The notes below the pieces were generated by a model. It did no database searches. It was not told where the DNA came from and was given only the letters and a program-made list of their open reading frames with translations. 64,000 nt of DNA from Dendrophyllia cribrosa (lineage: Eukaryota; Cnidaria; Anthozoa; Scleractinia; Dendrophylliidae). Below are positions 24,481 through 36,058 of the stretch, piece by piece (positions within the stretch are counted from its first letter, which is position 1; every line of letters begins with the position of its first letter). The stretch is from NCBI GenBank assembly GCA_024195265.1, contig JAJLRJ010000005.1, positions 31,271,252 through 31,335,251 of the forward strand. Direction: 5' to 3'. The position numbers were made by a program, and so were the translations under genes.

Positions 24481-26719
24481 TCAAGCGATGAACGACGGTC
24501 AAATGTGGGCTATGTATGACACACGGATTGGATCACCCAACCACAAGTATGCCAAAGAAAATAGGCCTGATGAAGTAATTGCGAATCGATTTTTCAGTTG
24601 TAATGGATATTACAGTGAAATGCATTCTTAGATAATTATGTGAACAGGGCCGAAATTTCTTACCGAGGCAATATCTGAAAAAAAAAAAACACTTCTTTCG
24701 TGTTTTTCATGCATAGCCTCTTACAAGAGAGTACCAATGCTTGTACTGGTATTCAAAATTTTATTTTAACCTAGCTACGGCCATGTGAATACATCCTTTT
24801 TGTTTTGAACATTTAATTAAGCTGTTTTACAGGTGCAATATGTATTTGTTGTCTCTCGAGTTTTCGATTTTGTGCGGAGTCATTCATATTTCTGATTGCT
24901 CTTCAAAGAAAGCTGGGAATTGTTAGCTCCCGGTTATACATGTAAGTCAGTTTCAACTAAAATCCATTGGACTTATCAACAGTTTAATAAAAGGAATGTT
25001 AAATGAAATAGTTATATAGAAACAAAGAGGAGATGTATAGCTGTTGAGTGGGAATAATGTTTATCATTTAAGTTAATCTCTTTTGATTCATAAGTACGTA
25101 GTAACTGTTTAATTTTTCGAAACATTTAATTCTGTCCCTCCCGTTGTCTGAACCAAGACTCGTTTAATGTTGTTCAAATTATTGCGTTTGTGGTTCATAC
25201 CCTACAGAGTGACTATTCAAATGGAAGCTCTTCGACGTTATTTTCCTGTGGCTCTGTTTGTTTTTCACTGCTTTGCTTCACATCGGGATATTTACAGTGT
25301 TAAACTCGTAATTGTCACAGGTTCAGCTATTATTTTAATCATCATTTATCAGCAATCGCGAAAATTTGCCAGCGTAAAACGTGCACAAACGGCTTCAGAT
25401 AATTGCCGTAGCCTGAGAGACATTTTACTATCAACCAATATTCATAACGCTTCGTTTCCTGCAAATTCGTGTTCTCGTCAATTTACGTTCTGGCCTCAGG
25501 CTGTTTAGGAACCAAACACATCGACCTACTCAGGAAACAATTTGAGGAAACAGTTATAAGACATCTAATAAAAACGGCTGAAAGTAGTTTATGTAAAAAA
25601 CACCTTTGTCGATATTTTATTAAGTTAGCACACCCCCATATTGGGTCACTAATTAAAATTTTGATCCAATGACAAGAAGGCAACGATTTGTCTATTAATT
25701 TTATTTCCCAGAGTTTACCGGTAAAATTCGACGCTTTTCTTTCTGTTTCGTCTCTAAAAGCAATAAACCTAATTATAGCATTTTCAATGAATTAGCGTGC
25801 AAGCTGAATTCATTTCCGTTCACGTTACCTAAAAGGAGGTCAAAATGAACGGTTTTTTGTTGATTGTCTCATAACGAAGTGTCTAGTTTCTGTGGAGCTG
25901 AGTTTATCATAGAGCACACATTAACGTAAGTATGCAGTTTAATTAACGTCTCACTGTTGCTATAAGTTTGACTGCTTTAATTTGGACATCGCGAAAGATA
26001 ATCTTTTTAAAGTTGACAGGACGTTTAACGCTTTTTATTCCCTTAATTGAACAAAATGCTTATGGGTATCCCAAAATGATGACAAGTTTAGAATGATAGG
26101 AACCAACAGTTTTTAAACAAGATTGCAAATGTATTTGTGATTTTAAAGTCTGAAGAACTTCTAAAAGACATTAAATGCCGAATGTGATGGAATCATGCAC
26201 GTTCTGAACCGTACACAATACAATAGTGGAGCAGGTGATTTTTATCCGAAGCTTCCACGCTCAAAAAAAATTTCGTTCAGTTTACGATTGTTACATTATT
26301 TTTATTTATATGAAGGATTCTTTGCCATTTATGTCATATTTAAATCCAAAAAGCAGTCTTTTAACTGCAAATTGCTCGGTTAAACCACGGTCTGCGTCGA
26401 AAACATCATCGTATGCTCTAGATGACGGCAAATTAACTAACTTCGCGAGAGTTTACTCATTTTTGAAACGTTCCATTGACTCTCTTGAAACTAGAATGTT
26501 GCTGGCGATCAACATTTTTCTAGTATCTTTAATTCAGCATCAGTTAATCCGCGGAAGAAAATCTATACATCTATCCATCAATGCAGTACATGAAATTATG
26601 TAGTTCGTTTGTGTTACGTTAGTTCTTCCCAAACTGGCGATTGACAACTTGATGAATTGGTATCCTCGCAACAAAGGAAACGTATACCGACTATAGATCG
26701 TTTACACCACCGATCATCA
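24481..26719 (+). other. Intergenic; isolated relic of the 106-bp satellite
   Basis: 25198-25262 matches one satellite unit (gtgactattcaaatggaagct, then ttttcctgtggctctgtttg). ORFs at 25167-25508 and 26226-26603 (125 codons) have no domain I know and no convincing splice context. Confidence 0.5.
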
Positions 26720-26862
26720 TAGCCTGTTCTCAGCGTTCAGGTGGTGGGCAACGGAAAATTTCGATGCGAGCGAAAATAAAGGTTTCTCTCGCTTGTTAGC
26801 GCACCGGTTTTTCGCTGCTCTCCATAATCTTTAGTTACATTTGTATCTTTTGGAACAGGCTA
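26720..26862. mobile_element. Short TIR element (tagcctgttc ends)
   Basis: Ends tagcctgttc and ggaacaggcta are inverted repeats bounding ~143 bp of non-coding sequence with paired cgagcgaaa/tctcgctt blocks. ta at both outer ends may be the target duplication. Confidence 0.55.
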
Positions 26863-27562
26863 ACGTCGTCAAAATCACTGAAATTTAAAGGGAACATTCT
26901 TCATAGGCCTTCTTTTAAAAAGCTATTTATACAAGCAGTAGTAATCGTTTGCCAAGTTTCATGTCAATACATTACATTACGGTTGAACTCAATGTTTGGC
27001 GGTGCAGCTGAGCGTCTCCATGTGCAAAACAAAAACAAGTATTTTATTCACTCAGTCTCTAGACTTAACTAAAGTAAATATTAAAATCGGAGATCCAAAA
27101 ACGAATTTAAAACCAAAATTGGGTCGATTAACACAAGCAGCTTCTCACTTTATAACCGGACAAGTTTGGTAATATAAGTGAAAAGGAGAAATAGTAAAGG
27201 TTAATGGTCTCAGCGACTATACAACAAATGGGTAAAGAACTTTGTTTTGTTTTTTAGTTTTTCAATGGCCAAAAGTCAGTGAAACACTGCTGTAATTTAG
27301 TATCAAATAAGTTGATTAAATAAACTGGTCACAGTAAAAAGATTTAAAAGCTGTCGAAGGGCTTAAACCGAAGGGCTTAACTTTTGAATCTCCTAAAGCT
27401 AAGGTGGACAATTTACGTATACAAGTCAGTTTATCTTCCTCACAGATGCATCACCAGTACAGATTCTTTAGAACCAGCCCCATTATCATTATTTTACAAG
27501 GGAGTTACCATGCATTCGAACACCGGCATTGACTGTTTACTCCTACGCATTCGGTGGTCGTT
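26863..27562 (+). other. Intergenic, nothing recognised
   Basis: AT-rich, no array, inverted repeat or coding domain noted. Confidence 0.45.
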
Positions 27563-27777
27563 AATAATATATATAGGTAGGCTGAGCCTAACAGCGGAGC
27601 TCTCTGAACAGAAAGCCGATGATAAGCTTAACTATGGTGAAAGGTCGGAAGCACAAGAATTAAGATGGACGACCGGGCTATTTTTCAATTTTAGCAATTC
27701 TCAAAACAGTATTACGCGACCGTACATTTAGACTGCACAAAAGTTCACAAAAACAACTTTTCTAGGTCTAGAATAAC

Positions 27778-27911
27778 GGGTGTTTCTTGGTGTTGCGGAA
27801 GCCATTGTTGGTTAGCTTTTGTTTTGTGGCGTGGGTATTGTTCAGTGTCTTTTGAATCTTTTGTTTTACGTCATTTGGTGATCACACCAACCGCAACACC
27901 AAGAAACTACC
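27778..27911. mobile_element. 134-bp MITE with 8-bp target duplication
   Basis: Ends gggtgtttcttggtgttgcg and its near complement ending at 27911 form ~21-bp inverted repeats with two mismatches. Flanked by exact direct repeats agaataac at 27770-27777 and 27912-27919. The 8-bp duplication fits hAT or Merlin-type transposition. It sits inside copy A of the ~1.25-kb family, whose uninterrupted copies confirm the empty site. Confidence 0.85.
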
Positions 27912-27931
27912 AGAATAACTAGTTTGACTAA

Positions 27932-28629
27932 TTATTATATACATACTGAGATTTACACACCAGAAAACTATGAGATAAAAATCGTCCCTTCACGTATGAC
28001 AAGCCATCCTATTGGTCATACGATTTTCCTCACTAGTGAAGAATATCGTATGACCAATCAGAATCGCGATACGACATTTTTCACTAGTGACAAAAATCGT
28101 ACACGGGAATTCCCGCCATTCAATGTGCCTTCGCCCTCCTTGAAGGCCTCGAAGAAATTCATTCATGGCGACAAAAGGGTTTAAAGTTCCATCACTTCAA
28201 TGAAAAAACGCGGATTTCTGCGGACCTAAAGAAAAGAACTTTAGCAGATTTTGCTGAAAGGGAAAATATACGTTTAACAGGAGAAAGAATAAGGCTAAAA
28301 GAAGTGAAAGAAAGCAATTAAATCGCCAAACGTGCAAGCAAATTTGAAACTCGCCATTTGTTGTTGTTATCAAAGCGGCAAAAACTTAAAACACAGGTAC
28401 GCAAACTTGCTTTGTTTTTGTCGTAAAGTGTCTCATTATTTATAGTCTTGTTATAGTTTTGGAAAAAAATATTGTCGTAGTTATTTTTGTTAGATGTGTG
28501 AATTCGGTGAATTTTTCCACTTGAAAGTTGAGTCTGAAAATAAATCAAGAACCCTTCTACTAAAGTTTTGATAATTTCATCGTTTCGTCTTGTTTTTCTG
28601 TTGTGTAAATCTCAGTATGCATATAATAA
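27932..28629. mobile_element. ~700-bp TIR element
   Basis: Left end ttattatatacatactgaga and right end (28598-28629) are ~32-bp inverted repeats with two or three mismatches. The interior has blocks gtatgaccaatcagaatcg and gataaaaatcgt in several copies, but no transposase. About 80 bp between its right end and the resumption of copy A (28630-28710) is unexplained and may belong to a larger element. Confidence 0.65.
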
Positions 28630-29879
28630 ACAAATTAAAAGCCTCGCTCGTTCGTTTGTGATTCTTCCCAACTCGTAGATAAAAATCGTACGCGCTCACC
28701 AACCGTGAAGTAACCTCTATTTTCTAAATAAAATACACCTGTTGCGTATCAAAAATTGTCCGAGAAACTGATTTGGAAATCAAAATTTCAAAAAATACAC
28801 AAACATACTTGCATTACGCGACGCGAGTGAAGTTAGAACTAGGAAATCCAAGTCTTGTTTTGTTTCCATAAAATTGCTTTTTAACCTATGTAATGAATGA
28901 ACAAACACATAAAAATGGACAACAAAATCTTCTTTTGAAAATTTATATTCAAATATGTATTAGTTTATGTTTTAAAAAAACAAAACGCGTATCATTTATA
29001 TCGCATCGAGGCCGAGCTGTCCTCGATGAAATTCAAGATAACAACACGACTGAATTTGAGCACGTTTCATAAACATTTCTCCAAAACTAACAAGAACACA
29101 AAGAAAACGTCAATCACACATTGATATCAACTTAAATTCCCATCGAAAAATGTGATTTCTTTTACCTTTAAGTCACTCGGCTGCTTGGAAATTCTTTAAA
29201 ACTCCGCTTCTTCGGTTCTGAAATCCGAATAGCAAATATTGCCCCGCATTGATTAAAACGTATGAAGTTCCTCGAAGCAAGATTTTATCCCTGAAAGCTC
29301 TTCTTTTTGCACTATAGCGGCTTCTGAGTATCCCTTAATTAGTATCCCTGTCTTGGGTAGCAAACCGCGAAAAAATGCAGGGAAAAAACGACTTTGCAAA
29401 CGGTTTTGCAAACTCAACAAGAGTGCTTACAGCTGACGTGACATCGGCCGTGTAGCCGCGCGATAAACAAAGCCTCGCTTTGGTTTCAAAATTGCTAAGA
29501 TCCCAGACGTTGCGTGACGTCGTACGCGCATGTTTCGCGACGTCATATGCGCCCGAGAGCTAGCCTTGCGCGACGCACGGACACACATGTATGGACGCGC
29601 GTCTGTGAAACATTCCGCTAGCCATGGCCATGAACAATGACGGGCATAGGTTCTATGAGTATGGAGCTCCGCGTGCGGGCCTTTGGCCCGCGAGAGCTCC
29701 GTTATAAAGGACACCGTACCCAACCAACGACGAAAATTTACCCAACAAGTAATGGAACGAGGAATGTTTAAGGAAACGCTTGAAATGGCGTTGTACTGTT
29801 TTAATTTCCCATATAATTTTAGTGCCTTCAAAGGAAACTAGGTGACAGCTAATACAGTTTGATCTTTTCAGCTCTTTAA

Positions 29880-30240
29880 GGTGGCTCCGTTCTTATTTCG
29901 GGCGTACTCGTCTATGACAAACTTTGGGCCATAACTTTTCCGGTTCTAAAGCGATGTTTATAAAACTTTGCGAAAATTTACAGCTATTATTTAGCAAAAA
30001 TATGATACAATTCGATTTCACTGGGAAAAATATTTTTAGTGATAATCGGGCCTCAATGAACCCAACGTTTTGAACAAAATCGCACCCTGTGAAAAATTTT
30101 GCTGTTATATTTGTGTTAAATTTCTGGAATCAGCTTACATTGACTTAATACATACCCTTACCAAGTTTCAGCAAATTCGATGGAGCAGAAGTGCGGAAGT
30201 ATTAAGGCCATCAAAATTTAGAAATAACAACGGAGCCACC
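29880..30240. mobile_element. TTAA-flanked MITE (ggtggctccg ends)
   Basis: Starts ggtggctccgtt and ends aacggagccacc, directly bounded by TTAA at 29876-29879 and 30241-30244. 361 bp, non-coding. piggyBac-type target duplication. Confidence 0.85.
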
Positions 30241-30283
30241 TTAAGCTGAATATTTCAGCGGCAGAAAATTTTGAGATATGACC

Positions 30284-30546
30284 AGGATTACACGCAATCG
30301 CAAAAATAACGAAGTTTACATTGCATGTACTTTGAGAACGAAATAGCCAACACAACAAAAATAACATGCCTTCGTTGGTATTGTTTCCAAAATAACAGAA
30401 ATATCGAAAATAACAAGCTTGTTAACAAAAATAACGAAAGTATCACACCAAAGAAGGAGGGGACCCAAAAAGACTTGTTATTTTTGTTTTTCTCAAAGTA
30501 ACGTAAACTTGTTATTTTCGTTATTTTTGCGATTGCGTGCAATCCT
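30284..30546. mobile_element. Foldback MITE rich in aaaataac
   Basis: Inverted ends aggattacacgcaatcgcaa and complement (one mismatch over ~29 bp). The interior repeats (a)aaaataac(a/g) about eight times, in both orientations. 263 bp, non-coding, only ~40 bp from the preceding MITE. Confidence 0.85.
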
Positions 30547-30754
30547 TGACATGAGTGGTGATAATTTTATGGAAATGAATCTTTTCCTCCGGATTCACCA
30601 GCTGCTTTCACATTTCAAAAATGCTAGCTGGCCTTATTTCGTATCTACAACGACATTTTTTATCCAGGTTAAATGGCAAGAAACCGTATACGAGAATCCC
30701 GCTGCTTGTACGCTGGATCCTTGAGGATCTGCTTCAGCCAAAAATAATTGAATA

Positions 30755-30934
30755 TAAAACTTAAAAGCAAAGCTGAAAACAGCGTATATTTTGTTGAGTA
30801 CAATATCTCAGCTGGCCAGACCAGCCTTCTTCAGGTACATGTAACATCTTGTACCTGAAGAAGGCTGGTCTGGCCAGCTGAAATATTGTACTCAACAAAA
30901 TACACGCTGTTTTCAGCTTTGCTTTAAAGTTTTA
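30755..30934. repeat. 180-bp near-perfect palindrome
   Basis: Arms of ~80 bp (for example tcagctggccagaccagcct on the left, its complement on the right) around a short loop atgtaacatctt. Within the right arm, ctgaagaaggctggtctgg followed by ccagctgaaa resembles the Penelope-associated hammerhead layout (CUGANGA - GCUGG/CCAGC stem - GAAA). By symmetry the left arm carries the same on the other strand. Confidence 0.8.
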
Positions 30935-31027
30935 TTTTTTATCCCTCCGAAAACGAAAGCCGTTAAATGTTCCGATGTTCCGCAGTTTAAGGCGATATTT
31001 TATTTTACTATTTTTCAGTCTAGTTAA

Positions 31028-31201
31028 GGCCCACCTTCACCCAAAATGCTGTGCGCGCCGTGATCACTTTCTGAGCTGAATTTCATGTAACACGAAATTC
31101 ACGCTTGAATGCGTGCAACCAATCAGATCACGCGTATGAACAATGGAGCATTTCAAAACAAAAACAAACGATCGCAACGTCGTTTGGGCGAAGGTGTGCC
31201 T
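31028..31201. mobile_element. TTAA-flanked MITE (ggcccaccttc ends)
   Basis: Imperfect ends ggcccaccttcaccc and gggcgaaggtgtgcct, bounded by TTAA at 31024-31027 and 31202-31205. About 174 bp, non-coding. Confidence 0.6.
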
Positions 31202-32451
31202 TTAACAGATTTTCCACCGAAACGAGTCATTAGGTGCTTCAGAAATGATATGCGGAAGAATGCAGTCCCCAACTCATTCTAGTAAATGTAGTTAATTGTC
31301 AGCTTGAAGTTAGTAAGGTAAAAATTACCATTGTATTACTGTAGTCAGTTTACACGTCAGCAGCCCTCATAATAATCAGTATTAAAAAGTGCTTGCATAT
31401 CAACAGATATTAAGAATTAAAGATTGACGCTGTTGGCAATGCACTTCTCCAAGTTTGGGATTGAAAATTAATTCGAATTTGTATGCCTATAAGAAGAAAA
31501 TATTTTACTGAAAAGGACGAAATAAGCCAGTCACAGCATGGGTTGATTTCTAATAAACCCCGCACTGCGTTGCCGGACAAGTTAAGAAAACCCTTTGTCA
31601 GTACAATAACCTGTATCTGATATAGTAAATTAAGCGAGTGCCGTTTATTTCATTTATTGCAATTGAACGTATGAGATTATCATCATCATCAGTACTTAAG
31701 ACGCCAAGTGACACACAGGGCATCGATCAAAAATATCTTTCCATTTCTGCTTGTCTTTGGCAAGCCGTGAAGCCTGCTCCCAGTTAATGGCCCGGAATAA
31801 GAGGTCGAGGAGGCAGTGTTTTAGCCAAGTGCCGATTGAGGTCACCGAACTTGAAACTAGCTAGCCAGCCTCCTAACAGTTTAAATTTTAATAATGCTTA
31901 GTTCAATTCGTTATTCATTTGCAATCTCCCGCTAGATTTGTTAGCACTCTCGTGTGCTGACACTTGCATATAAAGTGATCGTTATTTTTATTAATTTATT
32001 TATTTATTCGTTTATTTATTTTCAGTGTTTAGGCAGGATTTGAGTAAACAAAACAAAATATGGCAGTACTTATATATAATAATAATATTTATTAATCGCG
32101 TGCAAATGTATGTTCTACAAGTGTATGTTCTCGATTTTTAACCGACAACAACCAAAATTGAAAGATTAAAAGTTTTAACACTACTATGCAGTAGTGTATG
32201 GTTAAAGATACCTTCTTCTACGACAGGGAAACAAAGCAATAATGCTAAAACGTAAAAACTCTTATTCTTCGGCCATTTCAACTTTAACAGGAAAACAATA
32301 CACACTGCGGCTATAAACATGACAAAACAACGCATGTTGTAAAAAACTTTGATTAATGACTTGACTAAAACATTTGGAAAGATTATAACGATTGATTGAT
32401 TTGTTACTGATTTGTTTTTTTGATTTTGATTTTTTTTTTTTTTTTTTTTAG
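31202..32451 (+). other. Region upstream of the C-x4-C peptide gene
   Basis: No coding feature recognised. An upstream non-coding exon is expected because the coding exon opens after a splice acceptor. Short AT arrays lie at 31990-32015 and 32075-32095. A T run of ~20 (32430-32449) is the polypyrimidine tract of that acceptor. Confidence 0.4.
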
Positions 32452-32455
32452 AAAA

Positions 32456-33022
32456 ATGGGTACATGGACGTTTGTTCTCCTCGGCCTTTTATTTGTAGTC
32501 ATGACAACAGGTGAACCTGGACCAATAGAAAACGAAAACGAAACACCTTGCTTATCATGGAGCTGCGCTAGAAAGCGAGCTTTCCAACTTGACAAAGATA
32601 AAAGCTTCGGGGAAAACGAAGCTCGATCTTTAGAAGCTGAAAAGCCCTACATGAGTTGGCAAAGTAAACGAGACATGCTACTGCGCAATAGGTTTCTGAA
32701 CGCAAAAGGGGCTGAGCGTGCTGAGACGGCGGTAAAGAAGTCTAGTGTGGTCGACGCAGATGAAACACCATGCCTTTCATGGCACTGCAAGCGCAAACGA
32801 CGTGCAGTGCCACAGGACACCCAATTAGAGCCAGCACAGTCACCAGCCGTTGGAAAGCCTTGTCTCACAAGAGATTGCCGAACCGGGAAAAGATCTCTCA
32901 ATAAACGAAGCATCGGTGATAATACGCCTCTGACGGAAAAACTCCGGTTGCTCGCCCACTCAAATGAAAAACGCAACGCCCCTGGCTGTATAGCTTGGCA
33001 TTGTAACGGAAAACGCCGCTAA
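32456..33022 (+). CDS. Multi-copy C-x4-C neuropeptide-like precursor
   Basis: 188-residue secreted precursor, family not recognised. Start chosen after the poly-T acceptor (ag at 32450-32451). Residues 1-19 are a signal peptide. Four cyclic-peptide motifs follow: ETPCLSWSC-ARKR (29-41), ETPCLSWHC-KRKRR (103-116), GKPCLTRDCRTGKR (133-146) and APGCIAWHCNGKRR (175-188). Each has exactly two cysteines four residues apart, ready to form one disulfide, and ends in a dibasic site. The last two have Gly before KR, so C-terminal amidation is expected. A fifth copy, KPYMSWQSKR (63-72), has lost both cysteines. Spacers are acidic or contain KR. The plan is that of a cnidarian neuropeptide precursor; the C-x4-C ring recalls oxytocin or urotensin II only in architecture. 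Confidence 0.85.
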   Translation: MGTWTFVLLGLLFVVMTTGEPGPIENENETPCLSWSCARKRAFQLDKDKSFGENEARSLEAEKPYMSWQSKRDMLLRNRFLNAKGAERAETAVKKSSVVDADETPCLSWHCKRKRRAVPQDTQLEPAQSPAVGKPCLTRDCRTGKRSLNKRSIGDNTPLTEKLRLLAHSNEKRNAPGCIAWHCNGKRR

Positions 33023-33540
33023 TTTAGAGGCATCGGTTAAATACAGGGTAAGAATATACATTATATGAAAGCTTATAACTTGAAAATCATTTAACCAGTA
33101 ACCATCATTCTCTGTGACTTACAGTGTAATTTTTCTGGAATATTTTGATACACCAAATTTCCGTTTTTCACATGTGACATTTCCATGACAGCAATTTCGT
33201 GTCTGAGGCGCTAGGCGCGTTAACCAATGTTTTGAATTTCTTCTGAGTCAATTGGGGAACCTTTGCGAACGTTATTGTTTGCTTTTTGCCTCATTTGCAT
33301 AAATAAAAAAAGAACATACTAACAAATAAACTGCATGCACGAAAATGGCATGACACACACGGCTCGGTAATCAGTGTAATGATATTAGTCTGATGTGATA
33401 TATATTCTGGAGAAAATAAGCGTTCAAAAACTGCAAAATTTACAAAGTGAATGAATAAATTTATTTAAGTGTCAAAAGTATTTAGCTTTTGTATAACAAA
33501 TTGAGGACACTGAAATTAAAAGTATACCAACTTATAAAAC

Positions 33541-34883
33541 TAATATATATAGATAGGCAGAGCCTAACAGCGAAGCACTATGAACAAGCTTAACTAAGGG
33601 TGCGTTCCTTTGGGATGATCCGGATCCGGATCACTGATCCAAGATCGCTCGGATCATGCTGCATCAAAGGAACCGATGAATCCTTGTCCAGAGTGGATTC
33701 GTCGGTTCCTTTGATTCTTCATGATCCGAGTGACCTTGGATCAGTGATCCGGATCCGGATCATCCCAAAGGAACGCACCCTAAGGTGAAACTTAACTAAG
33801 GTGAAAGGTCGGAAGCACAAGAATTAAGATTGACGACCGGGCTATTTTTCAATTTTAGCAATTCTCAAAAAACAGTAAGACTTATTACCCGACGGTCTGC
33901 ACAGTACATTTAGACCGTAGAAAAGTTCACAAAAACATCTTTTCGCTGTCTGGAATAACAGGTACGACTACTTTCCGAATAAAATACAGTTTATGCTTGT
34001 TAAAAATTGCCCGAGAAACTAATTTGGAAATTGCAAAAATACACAAATATTTGCATAAGGCGACGCGAGTGAAGACAGAAAATCTAAGTCTTGTTTTGTT
34101 TACATATATATGAAAAGTCGCTTTTCAATCTATGTAATGAATGAACAAGCATATAAAAATGGACAACACAATCTTCTTTCGAAAAATTTTATTCAAATCT
34201 TCATTAGTTTATGTTTAAAAGTAAAACACGTTCCATTTATAGCGCATCAAGGCAGAGCTGTCCTCGATGAAATTCAAGATAACGTACACGACTTAATTTG
34301 AGCACGTTTCATAAACAGGTTTCCAAAACTTAATAAAACACAAAGAAAAAGTCAATCAAAAATTGATATCAACATAAATTCCCATCGAAAAATGTGATTT
34401 ATTTTACCTTTAAGTCACTGGACTGCTTGGAAATTCATTAAAACTCCGCTTCTTCGGTTCTGAAATCCGTAATAAAAGCAAGGCATCTCCCGGCATTGCT
34501 CCTGCATTGATAAAAACGTATGAGGGTTCCTCGAAGCAAGATTTTATCCCCGAAAGCTCTTCTTCTTCCACTAAAGCGGCTTCTGAGTATCCCTTTATTA
34601 GTATCCCTGTCTTGAGTAGCAAACCGCGAAAAAATGTAGGGAAGTAACGACTTTACTGCTCAGCTAAACACTGCGAAAGATCCAACTTTTTTAAAAAGTG
34701 TTAACCGAGCTGCCGGCTGTGTAGCCGCGCGTGTGGCGTCATACGCGCATGTTTTGCAACGTCATACGCGCCCGCGAATTAGCACTGTCCAACGCTCGGA
34801 CGGACGGACGGACACACATGTAAAGACGCCGCCCGCGAAACATTCCGCTGGCCATGACCATGAAAAAAGTCGAGCATGGGTTC
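33541..34883 (+). repeat. ~1.25-kb repeat family, copy B
   Basis: Starts taatatatatagataggcag. Colinear with copies A, C and D but carries the 183-bp MITE 33598-33780, and ends at gagcatgggttcta, lacking the GC-rich hairpin end. It runs straight into copy C. A - strand ORF in it (34410-34622, LIKGYSEAALVEEEELSGIK) recurs at 41002-41187 in copy D. Confidence 0.85.
33598..33780. mobile_element. 183-bp palindromic MITE, TAA target duplication
   Basis: Nearly the whole element is one inverted repeat: starts gggtgcgttcctttgggatg and ends in its complement, with inner blocks ggatccggatc and aaggaacc likewise paired. Flanked by taa at 33595-33597 and 33781-33783, a 3-bp TWA-type duplication as in PIF/Harbinger MITEs. 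Comparison with copies C and D confirms the insertion. Confidence 0.9.
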
Positions 34884-36058
34884 TAATATATATAGTTAAC
34901 CTTAGCCTAACAGCATCGCCCTCTGAACACCCTCTGAACACGCTCTGAACAAGCTTAACTAAGACGAAACTTAACTTAGGTGAAAGGTCGGAAGCACAAG
35001 AATTAAGATTGACGACCGGGCTATTTTTCAATTTTAGCAATTCTCGAAAACAGTAAGCTTATTACCCGACCGTCTGCACAGTACATTTAGACCGTACAAA
35101 AGTTCACAAAAACAACTTTTTCCCCGTCTAGAATAACTATTACGACAATTTTCCGAATAAAATACAGTTGTTGCTTGTCAAAAAATGCCCAAGAAACTGA
35201 TTTGCAAAAATTCACAAACATATTTGCATAAGGCGACGCGAGTATAAAATCTAAGTCTTGTTTTGTTTACATAAAATCGCTTTTCAATCTATGTAATGAA
35301 TGAACAAACACGTAAAAATGAACAATGCAATCTTCTTTCGAAAAATTTTATTCAAATCTCCATTAGTTTATGTTTAAAAGCAAAACGCGTACATTTATAG
35401 CGCATCGAAGCCGAGCCGTGTCTTCGATGAAATTCAGGAAATTAATACAACCGAATAAAGCTACACGTTTATAAACAATTCTCCAAAACTAACGAGAACA
35501 CAAATAAAAAGTCGATCACAGATTGATATCAAGATAAATTCTCATCGAAAAATGTAATTTGTTTTACCTTTAAGTCCCTCGCTTGCTTGAAAATTCTTTA
35601 AATCTCCGCGTTGGTTCTGAAATCCGTAATAAAAACAAACACCTCCCGCATTGATATAAACGTATGAAGGTCCTCGAAGCAAGATTTTATCCCTTAAAGC
35701 TCTTCTTTTTCCACTAAAGCGGCTTCTGAGTATCCCTTATTTAGTATCCCTGTCTTGAGTAGCAAACCGCGAAAAAATGCAGGGAAATAACGACTTTACT
35801 GCTCCACTAAACTCCGCGAAAGATCCAACTTTTAAAGCGTTTACCGAGCTGACGACTGTGTAGCCGCGCGTGTGGCGTCATACGCGCATGTTTTGCGACG
35901 TCATACGCGCCCGCGAATTAGCCTTGCCCAACGGACACACATGTCACGGAGGCGCGCCCGCGAAACATTCCGCTAGCTATGACCATGAAAAATGACGGCA
36001 CAGGTTCTATGAGTATGGGGCTGCGCAGGAGGGCCTTCGGCCCGGCGAGTGCTCCGCT
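34884..36058 (+). repeat. ~1.25-kb repeat family, copy C (tandem to B)
   Basis: Starts taatatatatagttaacctt exactly where copy B stops, same orientation, and ends gtgctccgct. The 3' hairpin is agggccttcggccc-like. B and C together form a head-to-tail dimer. Confidence 0.85.

Larger units (their letters stand above)
27563..29703 (+). repeat. ~1.25-kb repeat family, copy A (interrupted)
   Basis: Starts taatatatataggtaggct and ends near gagctccgtt, colinear with copies at 33541, 34884 and 40321. Shared blocks include gaaaggtcggaagcacaaga, gacgaccgggctatttttca and gcgtcatacgcgcatgtttt-like CpG-rich sequence near the end. The 3' end carries the hairpin gcgggcctttggcccgc. The copy is split after gaataac by a MITE (27778-27911) and again by a TIR element (27932-28629); colinear sequence resumes near 28710. 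No open coding frame is kept in all copies. Confidence 0.85.

Noticed and set aside
26226..26603. 125-codon ORF
   Set aside because: No domain, no convincing splice sites, and AT-rich codon use like the surrounding intergenic DNA.
32456..33022. Oxytocin/vasopressin-type precursor
   Set aside because: Only ring spacing and amidation match; there is no neurophysin domain and the ring sequences differ.
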